NCBI RefSeq assembly: GCF_016889425.1
Contig: NZ_CP069513.1
Span: 496,001-560,000, forward strand
Length of the DNA: 64,000 nucleotides
Origin: Corynebacterium amycolatum
GTDB lineage: Bacteria; Actinomycetota; Actinomycetes; Mycobacteriales; Mycobacteriaceae
Reading direction: 5' to 3'
A program made the translations under genes and the position numbers. Positions 32,571-41,587 of this stretch are shown here, in pieces (position 1 is the stretch's first letter; each line of letters starts with the position of its first letter). Below the pieces are notes generated by a model that worked only from the letters and a program-made list of their open reading frames with translations, ran no database searches and was not told the DNA's origin.

Positions 32571-33288
32571 TCGTACCGCCGGTGCAGGTGACAACCTCAC
32601 CGTTATCGCGGCAGGTCATGGTGTAAGTCTTGCCAGTTGTTGGGCTGCTAGCGGTGACAGTACCGTTGAGCTTCTTCGTAAGTTGGTACTGCTCAACGAA
32701 GGAATTGCGCACGTTGGTGGCAAACGGGCAGGTTGTCGTGTTACCTCCGACATTTTCTGCATATACCAAGTTCAAATCACCCGAATCACCCGAGCCGGAG
32801 CAGTGGCGCCAACTCGATGGCGGCTGGAATCCCTCAGCGCGACGCTTCTTCTCAGCGGTCGACGACGTGGAGGAATCCTCAGTTCTAGCGGACTGAACCG
32901 ACTGGGATGAGTTGCTGCCGGCTGAATTCACTCCCTTCGAATCGGAGAAGTAGAAGAAGGCCATTGCGCCGGCGAGGAGGGAAACCGCAACGAGCGCCAG
33001 GACAATAACCGCGATGGTCAGCCCCTTATTGTCATTGCTCGGTGCAGCAGCCGGCCCAGCTTGCGGGCCAGGGACATAGGGGGCGGGGCGGTACGGTTCA
33101 GGCTGCTGGGACTGTTGATACTGCTGCAGATACTGCGTTTGCCCCTCAGCCTGCTCCCACTGTGCCCCATCCACAGCGCTCCACGCATTTGCCGGCGTAT
33201 CTGCAGAGGGCTGATCATCTGACGCGTCCGGATTTATGCTCCACTCACCGAACGAGTCGTCCGAGTGGTTGCTCCGATTCGTTGCCAT
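32548..33288 (-). CDS. Single-pass membrane protein of unknown function
   Basis: A 246-residue protein with a Gln/Pro-rich cytoplasmic N terminus (about 1-85), one transmembrane helix (about 89-113, TIAVIVLALVAVSLLAGAMA) and a Ser-rich stalk. An exported domain of about 90 residues has four Cys (WRHCSGSG, TTTCPFATNV, TMTC and VVTC), probably two disulfides. The layout is common among corynebacterial envelope proteins. The downstream lipoprotein gene overlaps it, so the two may act together at the cell surface. Confidence 0.65.
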   Translation of the reverse strand: MATNRSNHSDDSFGEWSINPDASDDQPSADTPANAWSAVDGAQWEQAEGQTQYLQQYQQSQQPEPYRPAPYVPGPQAGPAAAPSNDNKGLTIAVIVLALVAVSLLAGAMAFFYFSDSKGVNSAGSNSSQSVQSARTEDSSTSSTAEKKRRAEGFQPPSSWRHCSGSGDSGDLNLVYAENVGGNTTTCPFATNVRNSFVEQYQLTKKLNGTVTASSPTTGKTYTMTCRDNGEVVTCTGGTNATVHIV

Positions 33289-33689
33289 TGTTCGACCTTT
33301 TCCCTCAATACCGTCCGCCAGTTTGACGCTGGGTTTGTATTACAGCAAGACCGAGCTTACCGGTTTTGGCAAATTGCCCGTATTGTTTCAGGCCACAACG
33401 GTTTCGGGTCCATGTCATGCAGCTTTTCCACCGAGTGCCCCGGGTTGAAGTGGATTTCAGTTCCTGTATTCAACGAACCGTCGGCAATCGCGTCGGCGCC
33501 CCCTTGGCGATGGTGTCATTGACCACCAGTTCCTGAGCATGTGCGATACTGCCGAATCCCGCACATGTCCGCGCATGTCATACCTGCGGCCGGAGAGAAT
33601 GCAGCAATGCGCGCAATACCGCGGTTACGTACGGTACGACTATCCGTCGCTGACCCCACCACATACGCCAATTTTGAAGACAAATGAAG
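33289..33689. other. Intergenic region with no recognised feature
   Basis: About 400 bases upstream of the membrane protein gene at 32548-33288. I found no protein-like frame, RNA or clear repeat. It should carry that gene's promoter. Confidence 0.5.
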
Positions 33690-33722
33690 AAACCCCCCAG
33701 TAGAACAACTACCGAGGGTTTC
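33690..33722 (-). terminator. Terminator downstream of tRNA-Ser(TGA)
   Basis: AAACCCTCGGTAGTT and AACTACTGGGGGGTTT type arms (one bulge), ending in a T-rich run on the minus strand, lie just 3' of the tRNA. Confidence 0.7.
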
Positions 33723-33728
33723 CATCTG

Positions 33729-33813
33729 CGGAAGCAGGGGGATTTGAACCCCCGGAGGTGTGACCCTCGCTGGTTTTCAAGACCAGTGCATTCGGCCGCT
33801 CTGCCATACTTCC
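33729..33813 (-). tRNA. tRNA-Ser(TGA)
   Basis: An 85-nt class II tRNA on the minus strand. Acceptor GGAAGTA/TGCTTCC, discriminator G, anticodon loop CTTGAAA giving TGA, T loop GGTTCAAATCC. With the GGA, CGA and GCT genes this completes the serine isoacceptor set within 33 kb. Confidence 0.95.
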
Positions 33814-34011
33814 AACGACAACATCATAACCGCATACCGCCGTGAGGCAGCAAACGCCCTCATAACACCCCTTGCCAGCACCTTTCGCTAGTCTTCTCAT
33901 CCCAAACCACACCCCAAGCATCCACCTCTACAGACATAACTATTTTTGCTAATTGCAAAAGAGCTTGAAATACCGCGTGCATAACCAGTTTTTGCATTAC
34001 CTTTGAAGACT

Positions 34012-34980
34012 ATGAAGGCAATCATTCAGACTGATCTTTCCAACCCCCGCGCCCTGGAATGGGCCGATGCTCCGGAACCGACTCTCGAGGATGGGCAGGT
34101 GCTGGTCAAGGTCAAGGCCGCTGGAGTAAACCGCGCTGACCTGCTGCAGGCCGCTGGCCACTACCCGCCACCGAAAGGCGTGACCGACACCCTCGGCCTG
34201 GAGTGCGCGGGTGTCATTGAAGAGGTCAAGGGCGACTCTCAGGGCTGGAAAGTCGGCGACGAGGTCTGCTGCCTTCTCTCCGGTGGCGCTTACGCCGAAA
34301 AGGTCGCAGTCCCGGCCGGCCAGATTCTCCCACTGCCACATGGCTACTCCTTCACCGAGGCCGCATCTATCGTCGAGGTTGCCTGCACGGTGTTCTCGAA
34401 TGTCGTGATGATTGCCGGCCTAAAGGAAGGCGATCTACTACTGGTTCACGGTGGCGCGGGTGGCATCGGCACTTTCGCTATTCAGATGGCCAAGCAGCTG
34501 GGCGCTCGCGTCGCAGTCACCGCCGGGTCGGCGGAGAAGCTGGCTAAGTGCAAAGAGCTCGGCGCCGACATCCTCATCAATTACAAAGAAGAGGACTTCG
34601 AGGAAATCGTCACAGCTGAGGGCGGTGCCAATGTCATTCTGGACATCATGGGCGCAAAGTACCTCGACCGAAACGTCAAGGCCCTGGCGAAGGACGGCCA
34701 CCTGGTCATCATCGGCATGCAGGGCGGCGTAAAGGGCGAGCTCAACATCGGCCGCCTGCTGAGCAAGCGCGGCTCCATTACCGCCACCGGCCTGCGCTAC
34801 CGCGATCTAGCTGACAAGGCTCGCATCGTCAACGCCACAGAGGACACCATCTGGCCAATGCTTGCCGACGGCACCGTCACCCCTCAAATTCATGAGGTCA
34901 TGGATATGCGCGACGCGGCCAAGGCCCACGAACTGCTCGACAGTGGCGCGGTCAGCGGCAAGATTGTGCTGACCGTCTAG
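34012..34980 (+). CDS. Zinc-free NAD(P)H:quinone oxidoreductase (MDR family)
   Basis: A 322-residue medium-chain reductase of the quinone oxidoreductase/PIG3 type. The N-terminal GroES-like domain has KVKAAGVNRADLLQAAGHYPPP, the family hallmark; the dinucleotide loop is VHGGAGGIGTFAIQMAKQLGA. The structural and catalytic zinc Cys residues of alcohol dehydrogenases are absent. ATG 34012 is preferred over the TTG three codons earlier. It converges with the aminotransferase-V-like gene, with 16 bases between stops. Confidence 0.9.
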   Translation: MKAIIQTDLSNPRALEWADAPEPTLEDGQVLVKVKAAGVNRADLLQAAGHYPPPKGVTDTLGLECAGVIEEVKGDSQGWKVGDEVCCLLSGGAYAEKVAVPAGQILPLPHGYSFTEAASIVEVACTVFSNVVMIAGLKEGDLLLVHGGAGGIGTFAIQMAKQLGARVAVTAGSAEKLAKCKELGADILINYKEEDFEEIVTAEGGANVILDIMGAKYLDRNVKALAKDGHLVIIGMQGGVKGELNIGRLLSKRGSITATGLRYRDLADKARIVNATEDTIWPMLADGTVTPQIHEVMDMRDAAKAHELLDSGAVSGKIVLTV

Positions 34981-34996
34981 TTAGCTGACCGCCTAG

Positions 34997-36265
34997 TTAA
35001 CCGAGCGAGGCAACTGCGCGCACAAGCTGGTCAATGTCGTGCGGTGTATTGAACGGCTGGAGGCCGACTCTCACGGCACCTCCAGCCTCAGCGATGCCCA
35101 TGGCCTCCAGCAGTGGCGATTCGTATGCATCAACAATGCTGGTCACCAGGCCATTATCCAGCAGCCTATCCACGACCACCTTCGCCGACACCCCATCGAC
35201 GAGGAAGCTAACGCGCGGAATGTGCTGTGCTCGCGACACACTCGCGAAAGAATCATCTTCGGTATCCATGCCGATGATGTACACCCGCGGCAGGGTCATC
35301 AGCGCCGCAATCAGGCGCTCCGACAACGTCGTCAAGTAGCGAGAAACCTGCGGCATCGCCGTTTCAATGCGGTGCCTACGCGACCCCCTCGCCGTGCTAT
35401 CCAGCGATGCCAGGTGCAGCACCGATTCCGACACCCCACCGAGCAGTGCCGGCGACACCGGGGAAACCTCAATCCGCTCGACGCCGCGCGCATTCGGCAC
35501 ATAGCTTAACGACGTCATGCGCTCGAACATCTCGGGATCCTTGAACACCAAAGCTGCGACCTCAGGCCCGCCCAGCACGGAGGCGTCAACCAGCATGATG
35601 TCGGCGCCCAGCTTGCTCATCGACACGTCGCGGTAGGCAACAATATCCGAGACATCGACCAACACCCAGGCGTTGGAGTGCTCATGCACCCGCCGAGAAA
35701 TGTCAGCTACCGGCGCAATGGTGCCAACGAATGGATCCGCGGCCGGGACGACAACAAGGCGAGTGCCCTCGTCTACAAGTTCGTCGAACTGCCAGGAGGG
35801 CAACGTACCCGAGGACAAGTCAGCCTCAGCAATGCGGACTTGAGCCCCGTAGAGATTGGCTGCCCGGCGTAGTGGTGCGTGTACGACCTGCGAACCGATG
35901 CGAGAAATCACCAGGTTAGAGCCGAGCGTCAAGCGTCGACTCATTGCGGAGGTGAACTGCTCCATGAGCACCTCACGCGAAGAACCCAACACCACACCGG
36001 CGACCGGACCGCCAGTGAGGTCTGCAAAAGCCCGGCGCGCACTGGCGGTTAGTTCCGCTGCAGCGGGCACCCCCGAGCTGCGCGACTGGCCATGAGCCCC
36101 CGCCCCAGTCTCACCTGGAAGGGACTTCTGCGCATTGCGAAATGCAGAAATCATCGCAGCCTGAACACGTTCGGGCACCTGGGTGCGTTGACCCGCATTG
36201 AGGTATGTCCACCCGTCGGAAAGCGACGAGTAAGCACCCCTGGTTGTAGGCACATCGAAGGCCAT
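34997..36265 (-). CDS. Aminotransferase class V-like protein lacking the PLP lysine
   Basis: A 422-residue protein with the fold of cysteine desulfurases/SufS. Recognisable parts: WTYLNAGQRTQVPERV, LTGGPVAGVVLGSSREVLM, VLVDVSDIVAYRDVSMSKLGADI. In active enzymes the next strand ends in S-x-H-K with PLP bound to Lys; here it reads DASVLGGPEVAALV (near 35570-35600), with Ser-Val in place of His-Lys. I checked this on the nucleotide sequence. The usual Gln after the PLP-binding Asp is also Asp. It is therefore probably a pseudoenzyme, or uses PLP differently. Length is normal and the frame is intact, so it is not decaying. Confidence 0.85.
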   Translation of the reverse strand: MAFDVPTTRGAYSSLSDGWTYLNAGQRTQVPERVQAAMISAFRNAQKSLPGETGAGAHGQSRSSGVPAAAELTASARRAFADLTGGPVAGVVLGSSREVLMEQFTSAMSRRLTLGSNLVISRIGSQVVHAPLRRAANLYGAQVRIAEADLSSGTLPSWQFDELVDEGTRLVVVPAADPFVGTIAPVADISRRVHEHSNAWVLVDVSDIVAYRDVSMSKLGADIMLVDASVLGGPEVAALVFKDPEMFERMTSLSYVPNARGVERIEVSPVSPALLGGVSESVLHLASLDSTARGSRRHRIETAMPQVSRYLTTLSERLIAALMTLPRVYIIGMDTEDDSFASVSRAQHIPRVSFLVDGVSAKVVVDRLLDNGLVTSIVDAYESPLLEAMGIAEAGGAVRVGLQPFNTPHDIDQLVRAVASLG

Positions 36266-36736
36266 GAAAACCCTTTCCCGGTTTTGAATTCAAGCTGCGA
36301 TATCTATTTCAGAATTAACCGTGCAATCACCCACGAATCGAGTGTCCATGCCTCGAACCGTGTATCGCTTGCACATCTTAGTTGGAGCCAATTCTATCGA
36401 AGCAACCCCCTATAGGATAATCTTTATCCCTTTTTAGTAGTTGCTTAAAATTGGCTGAACTTTTCCTGCCTGTAGCCATGCGCAAGCACTCCCGATGCGT
36501 GAATCATATGCACCAGCCGCAGACCATAAAGCAGTTACAGCGGCGATTGTATGTAAGTTTTCCAGAGTCACATAACCAATCACATAACCAGTTGTGAAAC
36601 CAGCCTCAGAAGCACCACGTAACCACCAATGACAACCATCCCACGCGACCGTCGTTCGCCGTCATGACGTGGAATAATGGCTCGCCCGGCGCTGTCGGTA
36701 TTCAATCTAATCCGCCCTTGCTAGTAGTTTGGAGAC
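36266..36736. other. Intergenic region between divergent genes
   Basis: About 470 bases between the aminotransferase-V-like gene and wzm. It holds an AT-rich stretch with a small palindrome, GGATAA-TCT-TTATCC (36415-36429), and a doubled ACATAACCA motif near 36571-36590. Promoters for both genes are expected; I cannot place them with confidence. Confidence 0.5.
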
Positions 36737-37705
36737 GTGACTAACGCAGAAAATGATTGCCAATCCGCAGACGCAGCCGACCAGTCTGCCGATACTGTGC
36801 GCAATGGCTCCGCTCTCCGCACGGAGGAAACCCTCCGCCGCGACATTGCGCGAATGGTTGACGCAACGGGTGAGGCACCGGCTTTCAAGTCGCGTTCCCG
36901 TACCATGGGCGCTGCCTGGCGGGATCTGGCTACCGGCTTTGGCCAGCGCGAACTGTGGCTGCAACTGGGCTGGCAGGACATCAAGCAGCGGTACCGTCGC
37001 TCCACGCTTGGCCCGCTGTGGATCACCATTGCCACCGGCGCAATGGCCCTGGCTCTCGGCCTGCTGTACTCGCTGCTGTTCCAGCAGGACCTGGCGTTCT
37101 TCCTGCCGCACGTGACCGTTGGTCTGATTATCTGGGGCTTCATCTCCGGCTGCGTGCGCGAGGGCGCAACCGTCTTCATTGAAAATGAAGGCCTCATCAA
37201 ACAGTTGCCCAGTGCGCTGAGTGTTCACGTCTACAGGCTGGTGTGGCGTCAGTTGCTTTTCCTGGCCCACAACATGGTGATCTGGCTGATTCTCGTGCTG
37301 GTCTTCCGTCCGGATTTGGGCTGGAACTTCTTCCTGGTCATCCCCGCGATGGCGCTGCTGGTGGTCAACGGTGTGTGGGTGACGATGTTCTTCGGCATCA
37401 TCGCTACGCGCTACCGCGACGTGGCACCACTGCTGGATTCCCTAATTCAGCTGGTGTTTTACATGACTCCGATTGTGTGGACCACCAAGACACTGGAGGA
37501 ACAGGGCGGTGCCGTCGCCGAACGCGCACGCATCGCAGAGATCAATCCCCTGTTCCACTACCTGGAAATCATCCGCGCCCCACTGACCGGCCAGCCGGTG
37601 GATACCTACCACTGGTGGGTCGTCCTTGCCTGCACCGCAGTTGGCCTGCTGCTGGCACTCGGGGCCATGCGCCTGTGGCGCTCCCGCGTGAGCTACTGGG
37701 TTTAG
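36737..37705 (+). CDS. wzm: Galactan ABC exporter permease Wzm
   Basis: A 322-residue ABC-2 permease with a cytoplasmic N-terminal tail (about 60 residues) and six transmembrane helices. Family marks: LGWQDIKQRYRRSTLGPLWIT, ENEGLIKQLPSALSVHVYRLVWRQ and DVAPLLDSLIQLVFYMTPIVW. It matches mycobacterial Rv3783, which with Wzt moves lipid-linked galactan across the membrane for arabinogalactan assembly. GGAG precedes the GTG start. wzt follows in the same direction, and glfT1 after it, the same three genes as in M. tuberculosis though in a different order. Confidence 0.93.
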   Translation: MTNAENDCQSADAADQSADTVRNGSALRTEETLRRDIARMVDATGEAPAFKSRSRTMGAAWRDLATGFGQRELWLQLGWQDIKQRYRRSTLGPLWITIATGAMALALGLLYSLLFQQDLAFFLPHVTVGLIIWGFISGCVREGATVFIENEGLIKQLPSALSVHVYRLVWRQLLFLAHNMVIWLILVLVFRPDLGWNFFLVIPAMALLVVNGVWVTMFFGIIATRYRDVAPLLDSLIQLVFYMTPIVWTTKTLEEQGGAVAERARIAEINPLFHYLEIIRAPLTGQPVDTYHWWVVLACTAVGLLLALGAMRLWRSRVSYWV

Positions 37706-37751
37706 GCCGCAAAGGCCGTCGTAAAGCGAATAGAACTAGCAAGGGATAAGC

Positions 37752-38534
37752 ATGGTCAGCATTGATACTTACAACGCGTGCGTTGACTTCCCCATTTTCG
37801 ACGCCAAATCGCGGTCGATGAAGAAGGCGTTCCTCGGCGCCGCGGGTGGTGCGATTGGCCGCAATGACTCCAATGTCGTGGTCATTGAGGCGCTGAAGGA
37901 CATCAACATCCATCTGCGTGAGGGCGACCGCGTCGGCTTGGTAGGCCACAACGGAGCGGGTAAGTCCACGCTGCTGCGACTACTGTCGGGAATCTATGAG
38001 CCCACGCGCGGTGCCGCCGATGTGCGCGGGCGTGTGGCTCCGGTGTTCGACCTCGGTGTCGGCATGGACCCGGAGATCTCCGGCCTGGAAAACATCATCA
38101 TCCGTGGCCTGTTCCTGGGGCAGACGCGCAAGCAGATGAAATCCAAGCTCGACGAAATCGCAGAATTCACCGAACTCGGCGATTACCTGCACATGCCCTT
38201 GCGCACTTACTCCACCGGTATGCGCGTGCGTCTGGCGCTCGGTGTGGTCACGTCCATTGAGCCGGAGATTCTGCTTCTCGACGAAGGCATCGGAGCCGTC
38301 GACGCCGCATTCATGGCGAAGGCCCGAACGAAGTTGACCGAATTGGTCGACCGCTCCGGTCTGCTGGTGTTTGCGTCGCACTCGAATGAATTCCTGGCGC
38401 AGCTGTGTGACACGGCACTGTGGATTGATCACGGTACGGTTCGACAGGCAGGGCTTGTCGACGAAGTGGTCGAAGCCTACGAAGGTAAAGAGGCCGCCGA
38501 CCAGGTGCGCAACGTGCTCGCGCAGCGCAGGTAG
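37752..38534 (+). CDS. wzt: Galactan ABC exporter ATPase Wzt
   Basis: A 260-residue ATPase of the polysaccharide-exporter group. Walker A GHNGAGKST near residue 65, signature TYSTGMRVRLALG, Walker B EILLLDEGIGAVD, H-loop FASHSNEF. It starts MVSIDTYNACVDFPIFDAKSRSMKKAFLGAAGG, the Wzt N-terminal pattern. It has no extra C-terminal sugar-binding domain. A CGTCGTAAAGCGAA repeat lies in the 46-bp gap after wzm. Confidence 0.94.
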   Translation: MVSIDTYNACVDFPIFDAKSRSMKKAFLGAAGGAIGRNDSNVVVIEALKDINIHLREGDRVGLVGHNGAGKSTLLRLLSGIYEPTRGAADVRGRVAPVFDLGVGMDPEISGLENIIIRGLFLGQTRKQMKSKLDEIAEFTELGDYLHMPLRTYSTGMRVRLALGVVTSIEPEILLLDEGIGAVDAAFMAKARTKLTELVDRSGLLVFASHSNEFLAQLCDTALWIDHGTVRQAGLVDEVVEAYEGKEAADQVRNVLAQRR

Positions 38535-38699
38535 CAGCTTCGCGGGGAGCTGGGCGCGGGTCCATAGTGGCCAAGCGGGCGGCTCGCGAGCAGATTGCGG
38601 GCGGAGCGGGTGGTTGGCGAATTGCTCACCCGGAGCAACATGGCAAGATAGACAGCAATAAAAACAGTAATAAACGGTACGTCCCCGATGGAGAACGAA

Positions 38700-39794
38700 G
38701 TGAGCGAAAACTCGGCTGACCACCCAAAGCACGATGAGGCAGCAACGGCCGCAATCGTGGTGACTCACAACCGCATCGAGGACCTGCGTCAATCGCTTCC
38801 CATCGTTGCCAGCCAGACCCACATGCCGAAATGGCTCATCATCGTCGACAACGGCAACGACCCGAAGGTCAAGGAGCTCGCTGAGCAGGTGGCGGCGCAG
38901 CAGTCGTCGGAAAGCGGATCGGCGCCGGAAATTCACTACCTCGGCTCCAAGACGAACCTGGGCGGCGCTGGTGGTTTCGCACTGGGCATGCTGACTGCGC
39001 TGTCGCTGGGCGCGGAGTGGATTTGGTGCGCCGATGATGACGGGCGCCCGGAGGACTCCTACGTGCTGAAGGCGCTGCACAGCTGCGCGCGACGTCACCA
39101 GCTCGACGCTGTCTCGCCGGTGGTCTGCGACATTAAGGCCCCGAACAAGCTGGCATTCCCCCTGCGCCGCGGGCTGGTGTGGCGCCGTCATCGCGAAGAG
39201 CTTTTCGAAAGCGGCATCAACCCCAAACTCCCGGAAGTACGCGACTCCGAGGGCACGAAGTGGTTCACCAACTTCGCAGATCAGAAGGCTGCGACCGGGC
39301 TCGAACTGCCTAGCGACCTCGAGACCATCGACGGCAACCACGACCTCCTGCCCGGCATCGCATCCCTGTTCAACGGCGCGCTGTTTAGCGCCCGCTCGCT
39401 GGAACAGCTCGGCGTTCCCGACTACCGCCTATTCATCCGCGGCGACGAGGTCGAATTCCACCGCCGCCTGGTCCGCTCCGGCCTCCGGTTCGGCACATGC
39501 TTGACGACGGCCTACCTGCACCCCTCCGGCTCGGGTGAATTTGTGCCCATTCTCGGCGGCAAGATGCACACGCAGTACCCGACCAATGACTTCAAGCGCT
39601 ACTTCACCTACCGCAACCGCGGCTACCTGATGAGCCAGCCCGGCATGCGCAAGCTCATGCCACAGGAGTTCCTGCGCTTCGGCTGGTTCTTCCTGGTCCA
39701 GCGTCGCGATGTCCGCGGCTTCTACCGCTGGTTCAAGCTTTTGAAGCAGGGGCGCGCAGAGAACTTCGAGCGCTTCGATCCGAAGTCGAAGTAG
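38700..39794 (+). CDS. glfT1: Galactofuranosyltransferase GlfT1
   Basis: A GT2-family enzyme of about 364 residues that adds the first galactofuranose residues to the rhamnosyl-GlcNAc-decaprenyl linker. TAAIVVTHNRIEDLRQSL begins the domain, GGAGGFALGML and WIWCADDDGRPED hold the metal-binding Asp residues, and RGDEVEFHRRL is the acceptor-side motif. It matches Rv3782. GGAG six bases before GTG 38700 supports this start over ATG 38688. The galactan exporter genes lie just upstream. Confidence 0.92.
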   Translation: MSENSADHPKHDEAATAAIVVTHNRIEDLRQSLPIVASQTHMPKWLIIVDNGNDPKVKELAEQVAAQQSSESGSAPEIHYLGSKTNLGGAGGFALGMLTALSLGAEWIWCADDDGRPEDSYVLKALHSCARRHQLDAVSPVVCDIKAPNKLAFPLRRGLVWRRHREELFESGINPKLPEVRDSEGTKWFTNFADQKAATGLELPSDLETIDGNHDLLPGIASLFNGALFSARSLEQLGVPDYRLFIRGDEVEFHRRLVRSGLRFGTCLTTAYLHPSGSGEFVPILGGKMHTQYPTNDFKRYFTYRNRGYLMSQPGMRKLMPQEFLRFGWFFLVQRRDVRGFYRWFKLLKQGRAENFERFDPKSK

Positions 39795-39999
39795 TTCGGG
39801 CTGGGGCGCTGGGGAGGGCGCTGGGGCTGCTTGCTGGGGGGCTGGCTGGGGGGCTGGCTGGCGTTGCGGCGCTGGGGCTGGTGGGGCCGAGGTTGCGCTG
39901 GCCTGCATATTTGACCTCGCCCGGGTCATCTAGTCCGCATTTCGAGTGCTCAGCTCGCAAAAGCGTTACCTAACCCCTGGTTCCCTTCTACTCCACTGA
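39795..39999. repeat. G-rich repeats after glfT1
   Basis: GGCTGGGG/GGGCTGGCTGG units recur from about 39800 to 39900, with several G4 runs on the plus strand, so quadruplex formation is possible. The rest up to the intergenic repeat shows nothing recognisable. Confidence 0.55.
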
Positions 40000-40215
40000 C
40001 ATATCGATGAGGTATTCACTCATCGATGCGCTACAGCCTGCGCATAAGTGAATAGTCCTACGATAAGTGCGCGGGCCAGGACAACAGCGTGGCCATAAGT
40101 CCTGAAATGTCATCGACAAGTGGCGGGAAGTTGGCCATAAGTGAGCACGACGGCCAAAAAGCGTCGATGAGTCTTGAAAACCGTCGATGAGTGAAGTGAA
40201 ACTGGCTATAAGTCG
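40000..40215. repeat. Intergenic repeat family, copy 3 (no tRNA)
   Basis: The longest copy. Words in order: ATCGATGAGGTATTCAC, ATCGATGCGCTACAGCCTG, GCATAAGTGAATAG, CGATAAGTGCG, GGCCATAAGTCC, ATCGACAAGTGG, GGCCATAAGTGAG, GTCGATGAGTC, GTCGATGAGTGAAG and GGCTATAAGTC. Each has an (A)AGT or GAGT end, spaced roughly 15-30 bases apart. No tRNA lies beside it. Confidence 0.65.
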
Positions 40216-40290
40216 CTGGAAATCCGAGCCAGCCCGCTCGAAATCGTTCCAAGTCCGGTCAGCACAATTGCGACAGGTCAGCAACTGAAC

Positions 40291-41433
40291 CTAGCTGGAG
40301 TCGCGAGAGGTCGGTGCATTTTCCAGAAGCTGCAAACGCTGCTTACGCTGCTGGATTCTGGACTCACGGAGCTGCCGATCTTTATACGGGACAGTGGCTT
40401 GACGAAAACGCCCAACTTCGGACGAAAATACCAACCCACCTGCCTGAATGCGCTGCCTCTGCCGAATAGCGAACTGTCGCAAGACCTCCACGCAGTCCCC
40501 ATTAATGACCTGTGACCATTGGAAGCGGAGTACATCTAAGTGGAGGTTCCTCAGACGCTTCTCACGAGCTTGCTCCTCCAGAAGTACAGTCTCCGTAGCC
40601 GCTACCCCACCACCGGAATACTTAGTCAGCCCATCGAACTCAATGATCAAATTCAGATGAGGCACATAGAAATCGACGCGCCCAATGAATCCTTCACTGT
40701 CATAGAACTCGACTTGCTGCATGAGCACGCATTTTTCGTCGTAAAGCGTGGCAATTCCTGAGTCGATTATGCATTTCTTTGTGATTGACTCACCGATGGT
40801 TTCGCTGTGTTCACTGGCAGTTCCGAGTAGCTCACGGGCACGACGGGTTCCCGGCGAGCGTGGGTAATTTGTGAGGACCGTATGCAATTCTTCGAGCTCA
40901 CACCACTGCCGTAGTGCGGTGTCAACGATGATTGGCCCGTTTTCGGACTCGGCGGAGCGGCAGATATCGATGACGGTTTTCGGCACATCGGTAACGTAGC
41001 GCCCACCAATGCGAACGATGTCTTGTTCGAGAATCTTGCCACCGACATGGCGCAATCCGCCGCCGGGTCGGCGCAGGCCGGAATTGGCAAGCGCGATTGT
41101 GGCATTTCGAACAAGCAACGGGATGCCATGCAGCGCAGCGGCTGCTTCGCCTGTGATAACTGTCCCGGAGCCCGGTTTGACCAGTGCCTTTATCTGCAGT
41201 TGAAAACGTTCGAATGCTGACAAAGCATTCCAGCGAGAGCAATCAATGTAGGTGCCATACGCCAGCCTGAGCAGGGATTTATCTCGAATATTTGTGCTTT
41301 CGACGTGCCCGTGCAGATTATCCAGCTCTGACTTGGCACTGACATATTCACAAGGATGCTTGATTTGCTTCTGCGCAGCGGCCTGAATAAGGCCATCGGA
41401 ATCGTAAGTCCAGGTAGGCATTGGTTTGGACAC
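40291..41433 (-). CDS. AbiEi-like/PD-(D/E)XK-type protein
   Basis: A 380-residue protein. The N-terminal half resembles AbiEi-type domains (a short winged-helix part, then TVITGEAAAALHGIPLL and VTDVPKTVIDICR). The C-terminal part has GRVDFYVPHLNLIIEFDGLTKY, like DUF559/Vsr-type nucleases in which Asp and Glu bind metal. Such proteins are common in Corynebacteriales, mostly as orphans. No partner antitoxin is adjacent. It lies between glfT1 and glfT2, separated by a repeat on one side. Toxin or nuclease activity is inferred only from domain likeness. Confidence 0.65.
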   Translation of the reverse strand: MSKPMPTWTYDSDGLIQAAAQKQIKHPCEYVSAKSELDNLHGHVESTNIRDKSLLRLAYGTYIDCSRWNALSAFERFQLQIKALVKPGSGTVITGEAAAALHGIPLLVRNATIALANSGLRRPGGGLRHVGGKILEQDIVRIGGRYVTDVPKTVIDICRSAESENGPIIVDTALRQWCELEELHTVLTNYPRSPGTRRARELLGTASEHSETIGESITKKCIIDSGIATLYDEKCVLMQQVEFYDSEGFIGRVDFYVPHLNLIIEFDGLTKYSGGGVAATETVLLEEQAREKRLRNLHLDVLRFQWSQVINGDCVEVLRQFAIRQRQRIQAGGLVFSSEVGRFRQATVPYKDRQLRESRIQQRKQRLQLLENAPTSRDSS

Positions 41434-41587
41434 ACTCCCCGAGGTCGGCTACAGGCATTCACACATTGGAATTAGTGCCTTCATTTATGGCCGACTCCGT
41501 GAAAATTGGCAGCAGAAAAGCCGCCGAATTGCCCTTATCTGTGGACAATTTGGCGACTGTGGATAACTGCGTAGAAGCTAATTCAGG

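Noticed and set aside
37980-39341. A 453-codon open frame opposite wzt and glfT1
   Set aside because: It spans two genes and their gap with a His/Arg/Val-rich composition typical of shadows.
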